Origin: Melitaea cinxia
Taxonomy: Eukaryota; Arthropoda; Insecta; Lepidoptera; Nymphalidae
Length of the DNA: 64,000 nucleotides
Direction of reading: 5' to 3'
Assembly (NCBI RefSeq): GCF_905220565.1
Contig: NC_059402.1
Location: 2,109,501-2,173,500, forward strand
In this document: one piece after another, positions 1-11,435 of the stretch
Position numbering within the stretch: the first letter of the stretch is position 1
Layout of the letters: the number at the start of each line of letters is the position of its first letter
Notes under the pieces: generated by a model
The model's input: only the letters and a program-made list of their open reading frames with translations
Told to the model about the DNA's origin: nothing
The model's database searches: none
Program-made: the position numbers and the translations under genes

Positions 1-169
1 AGACTGTGCCCGGTGTCGATTTAGCCGCTCGCACGGTTGTATCCATAACGTAAAAATGAATGAATTATTTGCTTAAGGGAATTATTTTTAGGGGATTATT
101 GGTTAAGGGAATTATTGCTATACGAAATAAATGAATAAGACAGCCAAATTATAAATCAAAAACATGAAA

Positions 170-175
170 TTTATT
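170..175 (-). terminator. Possible poly(A) signal for the small ORF at 209-322
   Basis: On the - strand this reads AATAAA, about 33 bases after the TAA that closes the short reading frame at 209-322. The spacing suits a 3' UTR, but the region is very AT-rich and such hexamers occur by chance. Confidence 0.2.
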
Positions 176-208
176 AATCAAAAAATTTTTATGCAGCAAA
201 AATAATAA

Positions 209-322
209 TTACACGTAGTCATTATTGTCACACGTTTTTCTCCGTTTTGATGGTCCTGGCTGCTGTTGAAGTTCCTCCTCGGTACACTCTTCGAGTTGTG
301 TAAATTCTTCATTCATTTGCAT
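209..322 (-). CDS. Hypothetical C-terminal coding exon, short basic/acidic tail
   Basis: A 37-codon frame on the - strand whose composition stands out from the AT-rich surroundings. It has an acidic Glu-rich stretch (EECTEEELQQQ), then a basic PSKRRK patch like a nuclear localisation signal, then ends DNNDYV before a TAA. The frame stays open upstream to about 347, where an AG at 342-343 could act as an acceptor. An AATAAA follows the stop. It could be the last exon of a gene, a transposon-protein C-terminus, or chance. The product is not recognised. Confidence 0.25.
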   Translation of the reverse strand: MQMNEEFTQLEECTEEELQQQPGPSKRRKTCDNNDYV

Positions 323-1592
323 TTCCAAATGTATATAATGACTGGACTAATACATTAAATGACCGAAACATTAAAGTACTCAATTAAACAACAATTTTAA
401 ACAGCTACAAAGGCAAAAAATATGAATTTTAAATAATACTTACAAATATATTATATCATTATATTAATTTCCCAAGAAACTACTAAATAAAGAAAACAAA
501 TAAAACATTAGTTTTTACTTGCTGTATAAATCCGCTATTATCGCTAGATCTTTTGAACATTCGTTTTAAACAAAAGATTGAGAAATCATTATTTACTAAA
601 GAGATGAAAATTTAACAAGTGATTATTTTTTTAATTCGAGTTAAGAGACTTGATGTTTGTTAATTATTTATTGTTAAAAGACTTAATGTCTTTGTTTTAA
701 GTGACAGCGGACTTAACACACTTATTTGAAATTTCCTTTTTTTCTATACAAACGTGTATACACGTAAAATATATAACCTACAACTCTGGAGCCGAAAGGT
801 CTGCCAACTGCGACAACGGGCCTGTCAATTTGATTTATTGTCATTTCAGATTTACTACTACTGCTGTATTTATAAAAGAATGAATAAAACGATTGATTCA
901 GCAGTTTTCGATCTTTGATTGATTCAGCCTTCAACATCCCACTGCTGGGCATTGGCCTCTTAACCCGTGTAGGAGAAAGATCGAAGCTTAGTCCAGATTC
1001 CAGTTTTGGATCGATTAGATTACGGATTGCAAAGAAAAGACGCCTAAAACACTGGAAGACGAATACATAGTATATATAATTATATTTTTCAATGTTAAGC
1101 TGTACCCGTGAAAAGCATAAAAGCAACTGAATAGCATAGTAGCATATTACGCAGTTTTTTACAAACAATCCAATGAGGTTTTAAATAGTAAAATACGTAA
1201 ATCGTTATATACGCAACAGAGCGTGCAAAGATTCATATAAACATTTACATGTATGATGTACGACAAACAATCACACACACACACACACACACAAAAGGAT
1301 TATATACTCTTAAATACATACGGTCAAACAAAAACAACGCCTCTTTGATTAAAACATGAATCCAACATACTGAACAAAACAAATAATTTTACTTACATTA
1401 TACAAATAAGAAAAAATATATTCGTATTGAAGTTTTAAACTTGGATGGATGGATGTTTTGTACTCTCAACGAGACTGATAACATCTTTGTAATCAATATA
1501 TTCACAATAAAATGAATTTGAATAGAATAAACGGATATTTTACTTCGGACAATGTACGATTCCAGTACGCCAGTAGTGGGATAGCCCTTTTT
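323..1592. other. Gene-free AT-rich stretch with a SINE-tail fragment and a CA microsatellite
   Basis: No coding region is supported. Around 900-1010 is a fragment of the repeat containing 'cccactgctgggcattggcctc', the same tail seen near 17220, 18370 and 57970. A (CA)n run of about 22 bp lies at 1272-1293. Confidence 0.5.
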
Positions 1593-1772
1593 AACCGACT
1601 TCCAAAAAAGGAGGAGGTTCTCAATTCGAATTTTATCGAGATCTAATAACTACTTTTTGAGTAATCTTTGATAACGAGTAGTTACTCGACTATTTTTTCG
1701 TCGATCTACGTTGTATTACTTGTCGATGTAATTGAAGTCCGTTTTTTTTTCGTTTGTCTGCAAACACAATTA
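1593..1772 (+). repeat. Interspersed repeat, AACCGACTTC...GAAGTCGGTT family, copy 1
   Basis: It begins AACCGACTTCC, followed by an A-rich 'ggaggaggttctcaattcga' segment, and ends with a GAAGTC-G-TTTTTT-CGTTTG block and 'gcaaacacaatta'. The same start, middle ('cgagatctaataactac', 'gtcgatctacgttgtatta') and end recur in both orientations at least eight times in the left third of the window and are nearly absent from the coding region. Complementary ends suggest a non-autonomous DNA element. The family assignment is open. Confidence 0.6.
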
Positions 1773-2005
1773 TTTATGTTGAGTAACGCTGAAATTTTAT
1801 TTCTTTGCATAAACCTTTGTGGTCTTTGTAAAGTTATTATTTGCAAATTTAAATGTGTAATAATAATTTCAATAGTTTGCACAAAGGTAATTTGGGTACC
1901 GGTCATATAATTACATACGTAATAAAGTAGTACACTAGCCTGTTGGCGCACGCAGCTTGTAGTGGCCCTACTTTCTGCTCTGGGGGTTGTGTGTTTTATT
2001 ACACA

Positions 2006-2060
2006 CTAGCTGATGCCCGCGACTTCATCCGCATGGTATTTATTATTCCTTCAATTATTA
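2006..2060 (-). repeat. Helitron-like 3' terminus
   Basis: The + strand reads 'actagctgatgcccgcgac', whose complement ends in a GC-rich stretch followed by CTAG|T. This matches the CTAG-ending termini of lepidopteran Helitrons as I know them. The other end of the element is not defined. Confidence 0.35.
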
Positions 2061-2864
2061 TAATTTTATAGATCGCAATACACAACTAATAACAATAGTA
2101 ATCCGTAGTTAACAGCAATAAAACACTGTTTTATCGATTGAAAAATAAAAATCTTTGTTTTACGTTAAACTGATCCTTTTTTAACACCATATTATTATTT
2201 TGATAAACAGAATGGAATCTTACGTATAAGGGGGAGGGATTTAAAAAAAATTATGTACCCTTACATGGGGGCAAATATCGCCAAAATCATCCTTAAATAA
2301 TTAATGAATACCCCTACCATAGGAACAGACGATCGCATATTTATAAAGAAGAAGAAAAAACACAAGTTACCTACTTATATCTCGGAAAAAATGCACGTTT
2401 CATACTAATAGAATAATGTGTGATACAATTACGGGTAACAGCTATTCTAGAAGTTCGCAAACAAGAACGAAACAAAATTGTCCATTCGAATTACAAAGGA
2501 GCTCGTCGAATCTGAACCGAACTGGTATTTTCTGTCAACTAAATTGGAGATAATCAACGCTTCATTGTATTCGCTCTCACTCACACACTGTAAGATAGAA
2601 TGAGATAGGTGGTTTAAAGCGGAGTACGATGCAAGTGTTTTGAATGAGGGTTAACGAAAATTGTTCGATGGAATTATTCTATTGTCTAGTCTCATAAATT
2701 GCAGAAATCGAATTGAATGTGATATAAGATTTGAAAAACGAAATCTTTTCAAACATAAGGACATATTTCTAGATTATTCCAACGATGATATTGCTTTTTT
2801 TAAAAGCCATTTTTTAATTGTCGGATACGTAGAGTCATTTACAATAATTGTGTTTGCTCACTAG

Positions 2865-3436
2865 CGAACAAAAATCGACATCAATTACATCTACAAGTCA
2901 TAGGTACACCGTAGGTAGATGAAAAAAGAGTCAAGCAAATCACTCATAATCACTTCAGCCTATCGCAGTCCACTACTGGACATAGGCCTCCACAAGTTCG
3001 CGCCAAAAATGGCGTGAACTCATGTGTGTTGCCCATAGTCACCACGCTGGGCAAGCGGCTTGGTGACCGAGTCATGTAAAGTAAATAGTCAAGTAAATAC
3101 GCAATAATAAACATTACTCTAAAAGTAATCATCAGACCTCCATCTTTAAATGGAACTACAACACAAGCATTAGCTTACGATTAAAAGAAATATCATCTAA
3201 ATCGGTACATCTAGCGAAAAGTTATACGGTATAATACAACGTAGCTCGACAAAAAATTGTCAAGTATTAGATCAGATCTCAATTACACTTAAATGGAACA
3301 TGACACGATGCACCTTTCGATTAAAAAGAAACATCGAAATCGGTCCACCCAATGAAAAGTTCTGAGGTGACATACATAAAAAAATACAGTCGAATTGAGT
3401 ACCTACCTCCATCTTTTTGTAAGTCGGTTAAAACAA
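2865..3436 (-). repeat. AACCGACTTC-family repeat, reverse copies, interrupted near 2950-3075
   Basis: It opens with the family end in reverse ('gtgtttgctcactagcgaac') and closes with 'gtaagtcggttaaaac'. Between about 2950 and 3075 it is interrupted by a LINE-3'-end-like fragment ('cagtccactactggacatag', 'caccacgctgggcaagcgg') that recurs at 9540-9650 and 15860-15960. This is a nested insertion. Confidence 0.5.
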
Positions 3437-3847
3437 TATTTACTACTTAATAAAAAAATAAAACATCAATAGAAAAAAAATAATTATGTCGGTTATTAAT
3501 AATATATTAAATAATATTATATCGCATATAAACTTCATATGTGATTACGTTACGTGTAAAACAAAAGTTAATCTTAATTATTATCATTTTACCTCAAATT
3601 TTGCAATTGTTAAAAATATAATATTTTATTCACATCATTCAACGAAAACTTTTTGAATTTTAATGGTCTCACGTGAATAATTCTGATGTACGTTTTATAT
3701 TTATAATTTAAAAACACTACAAAACAATTAGTTTCTAAAAGTAACTAATCTTTAATAGATAGTATAAAATCTTGTATTAAAACAGCGTCTATTTTCAAAG
3801 CTGATATATATAGGTAATCATCACTGAGATAAAACTTAAAATAATTG

Positions 3848-4120
3848 TATTTGCGGGCAAACGAAAAAAACCGATTTCCATTTTTATCGACAAGTAACAT
3901 AACTTAGGTTGTTCAAATAAATATTCAATCAAGTACGCATTATTAGGGATAACTCAAAAAGTATTTGTCAAATCTCGTAGAAATCAAAATGAGACCAGCT
4001 TTCGAATAAAAAAAGAATCATAAATATCTGTACTCCTGTATAAAAAGTTATAAAGTAACAAACATTACAAAAGCAAAATCCATCAAATCGAGAACTACCT
4101 TTTTTGAAGTCGGTTGAAAA
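3848..4120 (-). repeat. AACCGACTTC-family repeat, reverse copy
   Basis: It starts with 'gtatttgcgggcaaacg' plus an A-run and 'ccgatttcc', contains the 'tcgacaagtaacataactta' block, and ends 'gaagtcggttgaaaa'. It is diverged from the other copies. Confidence 0.5.
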
Positions 4121-4599
4121 AATCATAGCGTCACAATCAATTTATAAATGAGAATTATAAACAAAACGATCTCAGAGTTTACATACGAGTACTTTTAATT
4201 GCTTTGATAAGATTGCGTCAAGTAGGCTCGGATAGAGTTCACGTCGACGGAGTGAGTGCCTATTGTTGTGTGGTGTCGAGTGTATTATCTGTGGTGTCGA
4301 GCCTTACAAGTCAGAAGGTCTAGTTCTTTTTTTACTAGAAAGAAAACTTAGACATAAATAAAGATGGTATAGCTAAGTAATTACTTATCTATATCATCAC
4401 AAATAAATTATAGCACGTTTTTGACGAATTTCTGATTACATTTTGGTAGAAATATGCATTACATTATGCCTCCTCTCTGCAGAATCTGCTTTCCGAGCCG
4501 GTGGTAGCCTCACTAATAAAATAATTAAAATTTCAATTCGTAAAATGGCGATTCGAAGGTTCTTTTGAAGCCTATTTGAATAAAGGAATTTTTGATAGA

Positions 4600-4815
4600 C
4601 ATATATAAACATTTTTGAATATCATATCAAAAATTGACCGCTCCAGTGGGGTTCGAACCCGCGTCTCCGACTGACCGTGTCGGCGCTCTAGCCAATTAAG
4701 CTATGGAACGATGTACCCGCTAGATCGAAACTTTTGATATGATGATTTTATTTTCGGTTTAAGCGAACCGTGAACCGTCAAAAATGTTTAGAATACCTAA
4801 TGTGTGGGTAACACT
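4600..4815. repeat. Palindrome-flanked repeat carrying a tRNA-like core
   Basis: The left part reads 'acatttttgaatatcat' plus 'atcaaaaat', a near-perfect palindrome. The tRNA-like sequence follows immediately. The right part resumes with 'tcaaaaatgtttagaatacc' and 'taatgtgtgggtaacac'. The same outer sequence without the tRNA core is found at 39788-39868 and 60605-60680. Confidence 0.45.
4639..4710 (-). tRNA. tRNA-like sequence, anticodon GGT by fold (Thr); probable pseudogene or SINE head
   Basis: On the - strand 72 nt fold as a cloverleaf. The acceptor stem is CGTTCCA against TGGAGCG with one G-U pair. The D-arm region is 'tagcttaattggctagagc'. The anticodon stem is CCGAC/GTCGG around a 7-nt loop ACGGTCA, and the T arm contains GGTTCGAACCC, a perfect B box. 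The loop places GGT as the anticodon, but the base before it is C instead of the near-universal T33. The sequence also lies inside a repeated palindromic element. A functional tRNA is possible but less likely than a tRNA-derived repeat. Confidence 0.45.
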
Positions 4816-6357
4816 CTGATCCTACGTCGGCACTGGCGATTAAGGTGTATTGGATGTTTTTAAGATTGGTTAGTTTAAGAGTATAGTGATTTTGTTATGA
4901 TCAATGGGGCTGACATAGTCGCTAAGCGACCAAAGCCTCTTACATTATAAGAAAATAAAAAAAAAAAAACAAAATCGTACACATATAAACATATCTATAT
5001 ATACATACTCATACATATATAAGTACAACATGATAAAAAATAATTTTATATCTCCCAACAAGAAATCCATACTAAGATTTACCCTCAGTGACGTAAGGAG
5101 GTTTCCTTGTTTTTCTACAAAAAATATTATATTATAACATATTTATGAAAACACCTTTGTCAGGTATGTAATAAGATTTGCGACCTTTGTGTTTTCAGTG
5201 AAGGCGTACTCTTCACGCCACACGAGGCGAAGAAGATTTTTTTTTTAATTTTCCATTTCCACGATACCTACGCCTAGATTTAAATTTATTTGCTGGATTA
5301 TGGTATGTTATACTACCTAAAGATACTAGTAAATATGATTAAAGGAAAAGAATGTATTTTTTTAATAAAATACATTTAGTATTTAGTGTAGTACATATAA
5401 CTATATACTTTAAACTTTGGCTGATTAAGTACACCTACTGTAAGTGTAAAGCGCGTGAGTTGGTAATTTTTATTACTATTAAGTAATGCATTCGAAAAAC
5501 TATATCTATATAATGTATATTGATACACTAAGGCTAAGATGTTTGCCTTCCTTTTTACAAAAAAACCTCACAATTACTGCTCATAAATTATATATCATTT
5601 TGTAGATAATTGCTTGCTCTACCGCATCCACAACTAAAAAATGTATTATTGCTTTTTTTTTGTAAATTAATTAATTATTAAAATTATATATATGACGGCT
5701 TTAATTTTAAAGCAACGTCAGCATGATTGACAATTATTATACTTATTTAGTGCGAATTATTTGCACGGGTATTGCTAGCGTTTATATATAATTATAATAC
5801 GTGAAGCAAAAACTTTGTACCCCTTTTTACAAAAATTGCGCGGACGGAAGGTATGAAATTTCGCACACTTATCGTTTATACAGAGAAGGTGCATAGTGCT
5901 AATTTTTTTTTAATTAGGCATGAAAAAACATAAAATCAATAAAAAAAACAGTACACCCACTACAATGTATTTGACACACACACACACACACACATAAATA
6001 CTCTTTTGTTTAATGTTCAAACTTATACAATTAATTATGGTCGAATTTCGACAACTGGGCGACCACTAGTTATTGTATAATATATTAGATGAACAAGTTA
6101 TTAACATTGAAACGATATAATTAAATCGATTATAGTTTCAAAATTAATAAAATAAAAATTCGTGGACAAAAGTTTAGACATATATTTATTGACCAGAGAG
6201 GAAGGGGTCATCTACTTTCTTCTCCATAACTTTGTTTCTCATCTGTATTAGTTTATTTGGTATTGTTTGTAACTTTTTTTAATCAGCGGAGTGTCCATTC
6301 AAACTTGAAAACAATATTAATAAGTAATTAAAAAATAATAATAAAAAAGTAACTATA
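4816..6357. other. Gene-free AT-rich stretch
   Basis: No coding region, RNA gene or complete element is supported. It contains A-runs, short AT microsatellites and a (CA)n run at 5974-5993. Confidence 0.5.
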
Positions 6358-6912
6358 ATTTAAAATAATTGTGTTTGCTCACAAACGAAAAAAAACCGAC
6401 TTCAATTTCATCGACGAGTAATACAACGTAGATCGACGAAAAAATAGTCAAGTAACTACGCGTTATCAAAGATTACTCAAAAAGTAGTTATCAGATCTCG
6501 ATAAAATTTATATGAATCGAAAGCTGATGTTTATCAAACATCAGCTTTCGATTAAATTAAAAATTATCAAATTCCTAATCAGTTTCCTAATCACGGTACC
6601 AAACTAGGGATATCCCCTTTCCAACAAAAAAAGAATTATCAAAATCGGTACATCCAGTAGAAAGTTATGCGGTATAATACAACGTAGGTCGACGAAAAAA
6701 GCGTCAAGTAAAAACGCATTATTAGATATAACTCGAAAAGTAGTTGTTAGATCTCAAATAAATTTAAATGCGACCAATTGACACACACCACCTTTCGATT
6801 AAAAACAAAATTGTCGAAATCGGTCCACCCGGTCAAAAGTTCTGATATAACCATACATTAAAAAAAACAGTCGAATTGAAAACCTCCTCCTTTTTTGGAA
6901 GTCGGTTAAAAA
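6358..6912 (-). repeat. AACCGACTTC-family repeat, reverse, two tandem or nested copies
   Basis: It begins 'aattgtgtttgctcacaaac' and closes 'ggaagtcggttaaaaa'. The 'tacaacgtag(a/g)tcgacgaaaaa' block occurs twice (about 6430 and 6680), so this is a duplicated or nested copy. A short inverted repeat, 'gctgatgtttatcaaacatc', sits near 6522-6545. Confidence 0.55.
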
Positions 6913-7628
6913 ATACTACAATTTCCGTAGCAAATCCATTATAAACTATATTCAGGATACCTTCTCGTTGACTCAATATTATGTAGACTAAATGAAACGA
7001 CTACAGTTTCAAAGACAGCAAGGAGGACTTTCTATAATCTATACTATCATCTCTGATAAGATCGCTGGCTACTGCTTACCCAAACTTATATAGAGTTGCC
7101 TTATCGCAAGAAATAAAACGACTGAACTTCTAAAGCTTAAGTAATGTATTGAATTTTTTTTAAAAGATTAAGTGTTAAAATTCTTACTAATTGTTTTTAG
7201 AAACTACATTCCTAATCGGTGGTAACTTCACATTAATTAAATTTATCAGGAATAATACACACTGACGACTAAAAAGCTCTTTTGAAACCCACTTGGAATA
7301 GACAAATTTTTGATCTGATTTGATTTGAATATACTGTGGAGTGATAAAATGTGTACAACATTCAAAGTAGTATTAACAATTATAGATAAGTAATAAAACA
7401 TCTTTAACACATAGATGAGACCATGAGACACACTCTGAGAGTGAATGATAGTTTAAAAATTAAACTTTCATACGTTTCCGAACTGAAAGTTTCGAGCGAG
7501 TCCGCGTTGGAGCGAATTGCATATCCGAACAATGAATTTACGTTAAAATCGCTTCAGGGCTCGAGTTGATGCTACTTTAGTACGATGTAAACTGTTTTTA
7601 TAATTTAATTTTATACCGTCATAATATA
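6913..7628. other. Gene-free stretch
   Basis: Nothing recognisable. Base composition is less AT-skewed around 7480-7570, but there is no supported exon. Confidence 0.4.
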
Positions 7629-7971
7629 TCTTATATATAAAATGCTCGTGTCCCAATATTACTTACAATACTCCTCCGAAATGGCTGGACCAATTTTTAT
7701 GAAATTCTGTGTGCATATCGGGTAAGTCTGAGAATCGGCCAACATCTATTTTTCATACCCCTAAGTTATAAAGGGTTTTTAATAACATATATAGCAAAAC
7801 GTTTGCGGGTGTTGGAATATATATTAAATAAAACCATTTATAACATATTTAAGCCGCGTTTACTTTTTATCCAACATACATAAGTCTATTTGAAAAACCA
7901 CAGAGTCAATATGTCATAGGAATGTGTTCTAATTACAAAATATATATAAAACCTTCAGCGGGGTCAGCTAG
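7629..7971 (+). repeat. Helitron-like non-autonomous element, CTAG end
   Basis: It begins near 'atataaaatgctcgtgtccc' and ends 'gcggggtcagctag' followed by T. A related copy lies at 8638-8835 with the same start ('aaaattctcgtgtcgc'), the same middle ('gtctgagaatcg', 'cataccccta') and the same 'gggtcagctag' end. Two copies with matching ends support a mobile unit. Confidence 0.5.
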
Positions 7972-8180
7972 TATATATAAAAAACTCTTTTTGAAGAAAT
8001 TTTGAATGTTGCATTATTGCATTTCACTACATTTGAACCAAGTTAACCAGCGGCTATGGCGTGGTGCCTACAACGACGGCGAAATATCGGAAGTTTCAAA
8101 ATAATAGCCGCGGTTAGTCCCGCAGAGTCAAAATTGGGCGTGAAAATTTAAAAAATTAATATCCATTAGAAAAATTAAAT

Positions 8181-8260
8181 AGCCATCCCGAACGGGAGTC
8201 GAATCCGCAAACTGTCCGTGCTTAGACGCATGCGTGGCGCACGCACCACTACACCAGAGC
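8181..8260 (-). repeat. SINE, tRNA-derived head with A and B boxes
   Basis: On the - strand the sequence has an A box (TGGTGTAGTGG, + strand 8246-8256) and a B box (GGATTCGACTCCC, + strand 8194-8206), the internal RNA polymerase III promoter arrangement of a tRNA-derived SINE. Related heads occur at 17450-17530 (-) and 57728-57800 (+). Confidence 0.6.
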
Positions 8261-8637
8261 TGATGTTGATAAATTAACATATATATTATATTAATATTTT
8301 ATATTTTACATAATTTAAAACAATATCGACCATAATTTAAAAAAAATGCAGAAACAATAAGATATACGACGCGCATACGCAAAAAATTCATCGTCAATTA
8401 AATTATAAAAATTCGTTTAAAACGCATTCACATCGTCGTCAGGCGTCATAAATATTTTATACCATATTTTCGGAGATAAATGAATTACACACTACGAACT
8501 CGCTTGACATATCGCGTGTAGCACGTACGTTTTGACGTAGTATAAAATAGTGGTCGCCCAGAGGTCGAAATTCGACCATAATTAATTTGAGTTATAAGTT
8601 TGAACATTTTAAGTTGCTGTTGTCAAAGACTATCTAA

Positions 8638-8835
8638 TATATAAAATTCTCGTGTCGCGGTGTTTGTAGGTAAACACCTCCGAAACGGCTTGACCGATTC
8701 TCATGAAATTTTGTGTGCATATTGAGTAGGTCTGAGAATCGAACAACATCTTTTTTTCATACCCCTAAGTTATGGGGAGGAGTTTAAGGGGGTTTATAAT
8801 ATATACGGCAAAACAACGTTTGCAGGGTCAGCTAG
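8638..8835 (+). repeat. Helitron-like non-autonomous element, second copy
   Basis: Shares start, body and terminal 'gggtcagctag' with the copy at 7629-7971 but is shorter. CTAG is followed by T, the host base expected for Helitron insertion between A and T. Confidence 0.5.
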
Positions 8836-9293
8836 TAATTCTATAATAATAAACAAAAGAGTATAATTATATGCGTGTGTGTGACAAATGCAATAGTAGT
8901 GAATGTAATGTTTTTTTTTTGATTTTATGTATTTTTATGCATATTAAAAAATGTTAGCATTCTGTATTAAACACAAAAGAAACATAACGGCACTAAAATT
9001 TTTAACAAAGCAGTAAAAAAAATTTTACTGCTTTTTACGTAAAAACAGGGCAGTACTTGAGCTCAAAACTCGATTAATATACTCATAAGCATACTGACAC
9101 TAGCGCATCGATCCGTGACAACATTAAACTAGAAAGACTACGATCGAAACCATTTCAATACGAACTAGCTAATAGCGCGAATTCAAATTAATCAAAATTA
9201 AAAAAAAAAAAATCCATCAGTAAAGAGCAGAATTTATATTGATAAGTTTATTTGTCCCAAATAAAAAAAAGAGAATTTACCCACAAATTCATA
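8836..9293. other. Gene-free AT-rich stretch
   Basis: Nothing recognisable beyond A-runs and a short inverted 'gcagtaaaaaaaattttactgc' fold near 9010-9032. Confidence 0.4.
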
Positions 9294-9655
9294 TTACACT
9301 ACTAATCTCTCCCCCTCTATTCCCGTGGCTGTATGCTGTGTGGTTACAGCAGTAAGAATATAGCCACCCCCTCTCTTCCCGTGGGTGTCGTAAGAGGCGA
9401 CTAAGGGATAACACAGTCTCACTACCACCTTGGAACTTAAAAAGCCGACCGATGGCGGCATAATCATCCGACAGCTGGCTTTGACACAGGCCGAAGACGG
9501 GCAGCAGCGTCTTCGATGCGACAAAGCCAGCCCTGCGATCACCAACCCGCCTGCCCAGCGTGGTGACTATGAGCAAAACACGTGAGTTCACGCCGTTTTT
9601 GGTGCGAACTTGTGGAGATCTATGTCCAGCAGTGGACTGTATGGGGCTGAAATGA
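9294..9655 (+). repeat. LINE 3'-end fragment (RTE-like lepidopteran family)
   Basis: Contains the recurrent blocks 'cccctctcttcccgtgggtg', 'aagccgaccgatggcgg', 'gggcagcagcgtcttcg', 'ccagcgtggtgactatg' and 'tccagcagtggactgtatgg', finishing 'gctgaaatgataata'. The same blocks occur reversed at 15848-16165 and in part at 2950-3075 and 12630-12680. There is no reverse transcriptase, so this is a 5'-truncated copy or a SINE that borrowed a LINE tail. Confidence 0.55.
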
Positions 9656-9699
9656 TAATACTCATTTCTCTATATACATATGTCAAAATCTAAGTAATT

Positions 9700-9945
9700 T
9701 ATCTGAGGTAGGGCACAGCAGGAAATAAAGCAAGAGGAAGACTGAGGTAGTACCTCGACCTTACAGAAGTTTTCAAGCAGTGTTGTGTTTCTGTTGGTGA
9801 ATAAGGTGACCAGAGCTTTTGGGGGAATTGGGGATAGGGTCGGCAACGCGCTTGCGATGTTTGTGGTGTTCCAGATGTCTATAAGCTACGGTAATCCCTC
9901 ACAATCAGTTGAGCCGTACGCATGTTTACCGACCTAGTTATATAT
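9700..9945 (+). repeat. Interspersed repeat with 'gggtcggcaacgcgc' core
   Basis: Shares 'acctcgaccttacagaag', 'gataaggtgaccagagctt'-type and 'gggtcggcaacgcgcttgcg' blocks with 57430-57660 (reverse) and partly with 27240-27350 and 27800-28000. No coding capacity is seen. Confidence 0.5.
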
Positions 9946-10234
9946 ATAAAGACTCAAGAAATTTAGAACCTTCATAAGTCCGTCAATAACAATACATCAG
10001 CGAGACGTAGGAGAAACACAGCTCAAATACAATAAGAGGCAGTCACATGTGCTAAAAATAGACTCCGAATTAAGACATCATACAATTCATTTTACGATCG
10101 ACCGCGCGTCCGTTCCTCGACATACCTCTATTATTCTCCAGATTTATATCAGAAGTGACGGGTTTTTATTAAACAACATCAGCTTAGATTTTTCTATGCC
10201 CAAGTCGGTTATAAGAGTTGTATGATAATGGTAG

Positions 10235-10460
10235 ATTGGTGGTCGATAAATAAATAAATAAATGCTTCACACTCAACGACTCCCAGTAGGATTTTCTTGT
10301 GTCGGGGGTCCGGAAACACACACAATAAACAATTACAAACGCCCAGACTACGACAAACACCGATATGGCCAATATAAATGTCGGTCGCGAGCGGGGATCG
10401 AACCATTGCCAGTTTTGTACCTTCTGCGCCAACGCGTCATCACAAACGCCAATATATGAG
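10235..10460 (-). repeat. SINE, tRNA-derived head, reverse copy
   Basis: On the - strand there is a perfect B box (TGGTTCGATCCCC) preceded by 'gacgcgttggcgcagaagg' (A-box region). The body 'tgtttgtgtgtgtttccgg' and 'cccgacacaagaaaatcc' matches the + strand SINE at 13816-14010. An ATTT-type tail lies at 10244-10262. Confidence 0.6.
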
Positions 10461-11118
10461 GTGCTTGCTTTGATAGTAATGTTTTGTTGACATCGACTTT
10501 TAAAATAATGTCTATTAATAAACATTTTCCGTTATTTCGATCCTCTGTATGTTTCTGTACATGTTAAAATGTTGGTGTCTAAAAACTTAAAAAGGTTTCA
10601 TGAATTTATTCAAGAGTTATAAATTTATATTTATACTAGAAAAGGAATGGACTAGTTAGAATGCCTTGCCCGAGATATAAACATGTTTTCTACATTGTTT
10701 TGAACAATGAGAAATTTAACTGTTTATAACAGAAATAGCTATGGACAATGACTTATCTATTATAATTATGATAACTATACATTTGGAAATACGTATCAAA
10801 TATATGTAAAAATATTTAAATGTCGAGATATTTATAAATCCATTAGCAACTATTTATTAGACAGCTCATAAAACGAATTAGGTACATATTAATATACCGG
10901 AAAAATAGGAAATAGAACGATTTCCCCTACCCATGTCCTCTAAATTGCATCAATTAATGAAGTAAATTCAACGTCCATTTATAGAGATGTTTATATGTTG
11001 TTATTTATAAAATGACATGTCCTGACTTACTGACTGATTTTTATATCATCACATTAACTTTTGAACTTAAGTATGAGATTTGGTTGGAATTGGCAATGGT
11101 GCTGAAATATTGAGTTCT
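10461..11118. other. Gene-free AT-rich stretch
   Basis: Nothing recognisable. It ends in a 27-bp A-run at about 11119-11145. Confidence 0.4.
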
Positions 11119-11164
11119 TAAAAAAAAAAAAAAAAAAAAAAAAAACATATTGTAATAAAACAAC

Positions 11165-11308
11165 TTTTTCGGATTTTATCGCGGTGTAACGTTACTAACG
11201 TTAGGACGTCTGACGCCTCAGGCCTCCCGGGACCATGGTTGCTGTAAAGTATCCGAAACGTCGGGCATTTATAAAACTTAATAAACCGCGATAAAATCCG
11301 AAACATTT
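11165..11308. repeat. Foldback element (MITE-like), about 140 bp
   Basis: The left arm 'ttcggattttatcgcggt' (about 11169) is matched in inverted orientation by 'accgcgataaaatccgaa' (about 11284). The interior is GC-rich with 'cctcccgggaccatgg'. Terminal complementarity and small size fit a non-autonomous DNA element. Confidence 0.55.
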
Positions 11309-11435
11309 TGTTTCATTATAATGAGTGAAATTCGCGTAAACATTAGAAAACAATACAAAAACAAAATAACTTGTTTAAAATAGATGTATTAATTATGAAA
11401 GTTAAAAAACATATACAAATTATTGAAGCTAAGAG

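Noticed and set aside
9289..9591. 100-residue - strand frame
   Set aside because: Lies within a LINE 3'-end fragment that recurs elsewhere without an open frame.
10184..10525. 113-residue - strand frame
   Set aside because: Falls on a tRNA-derived SINE and its flanks.
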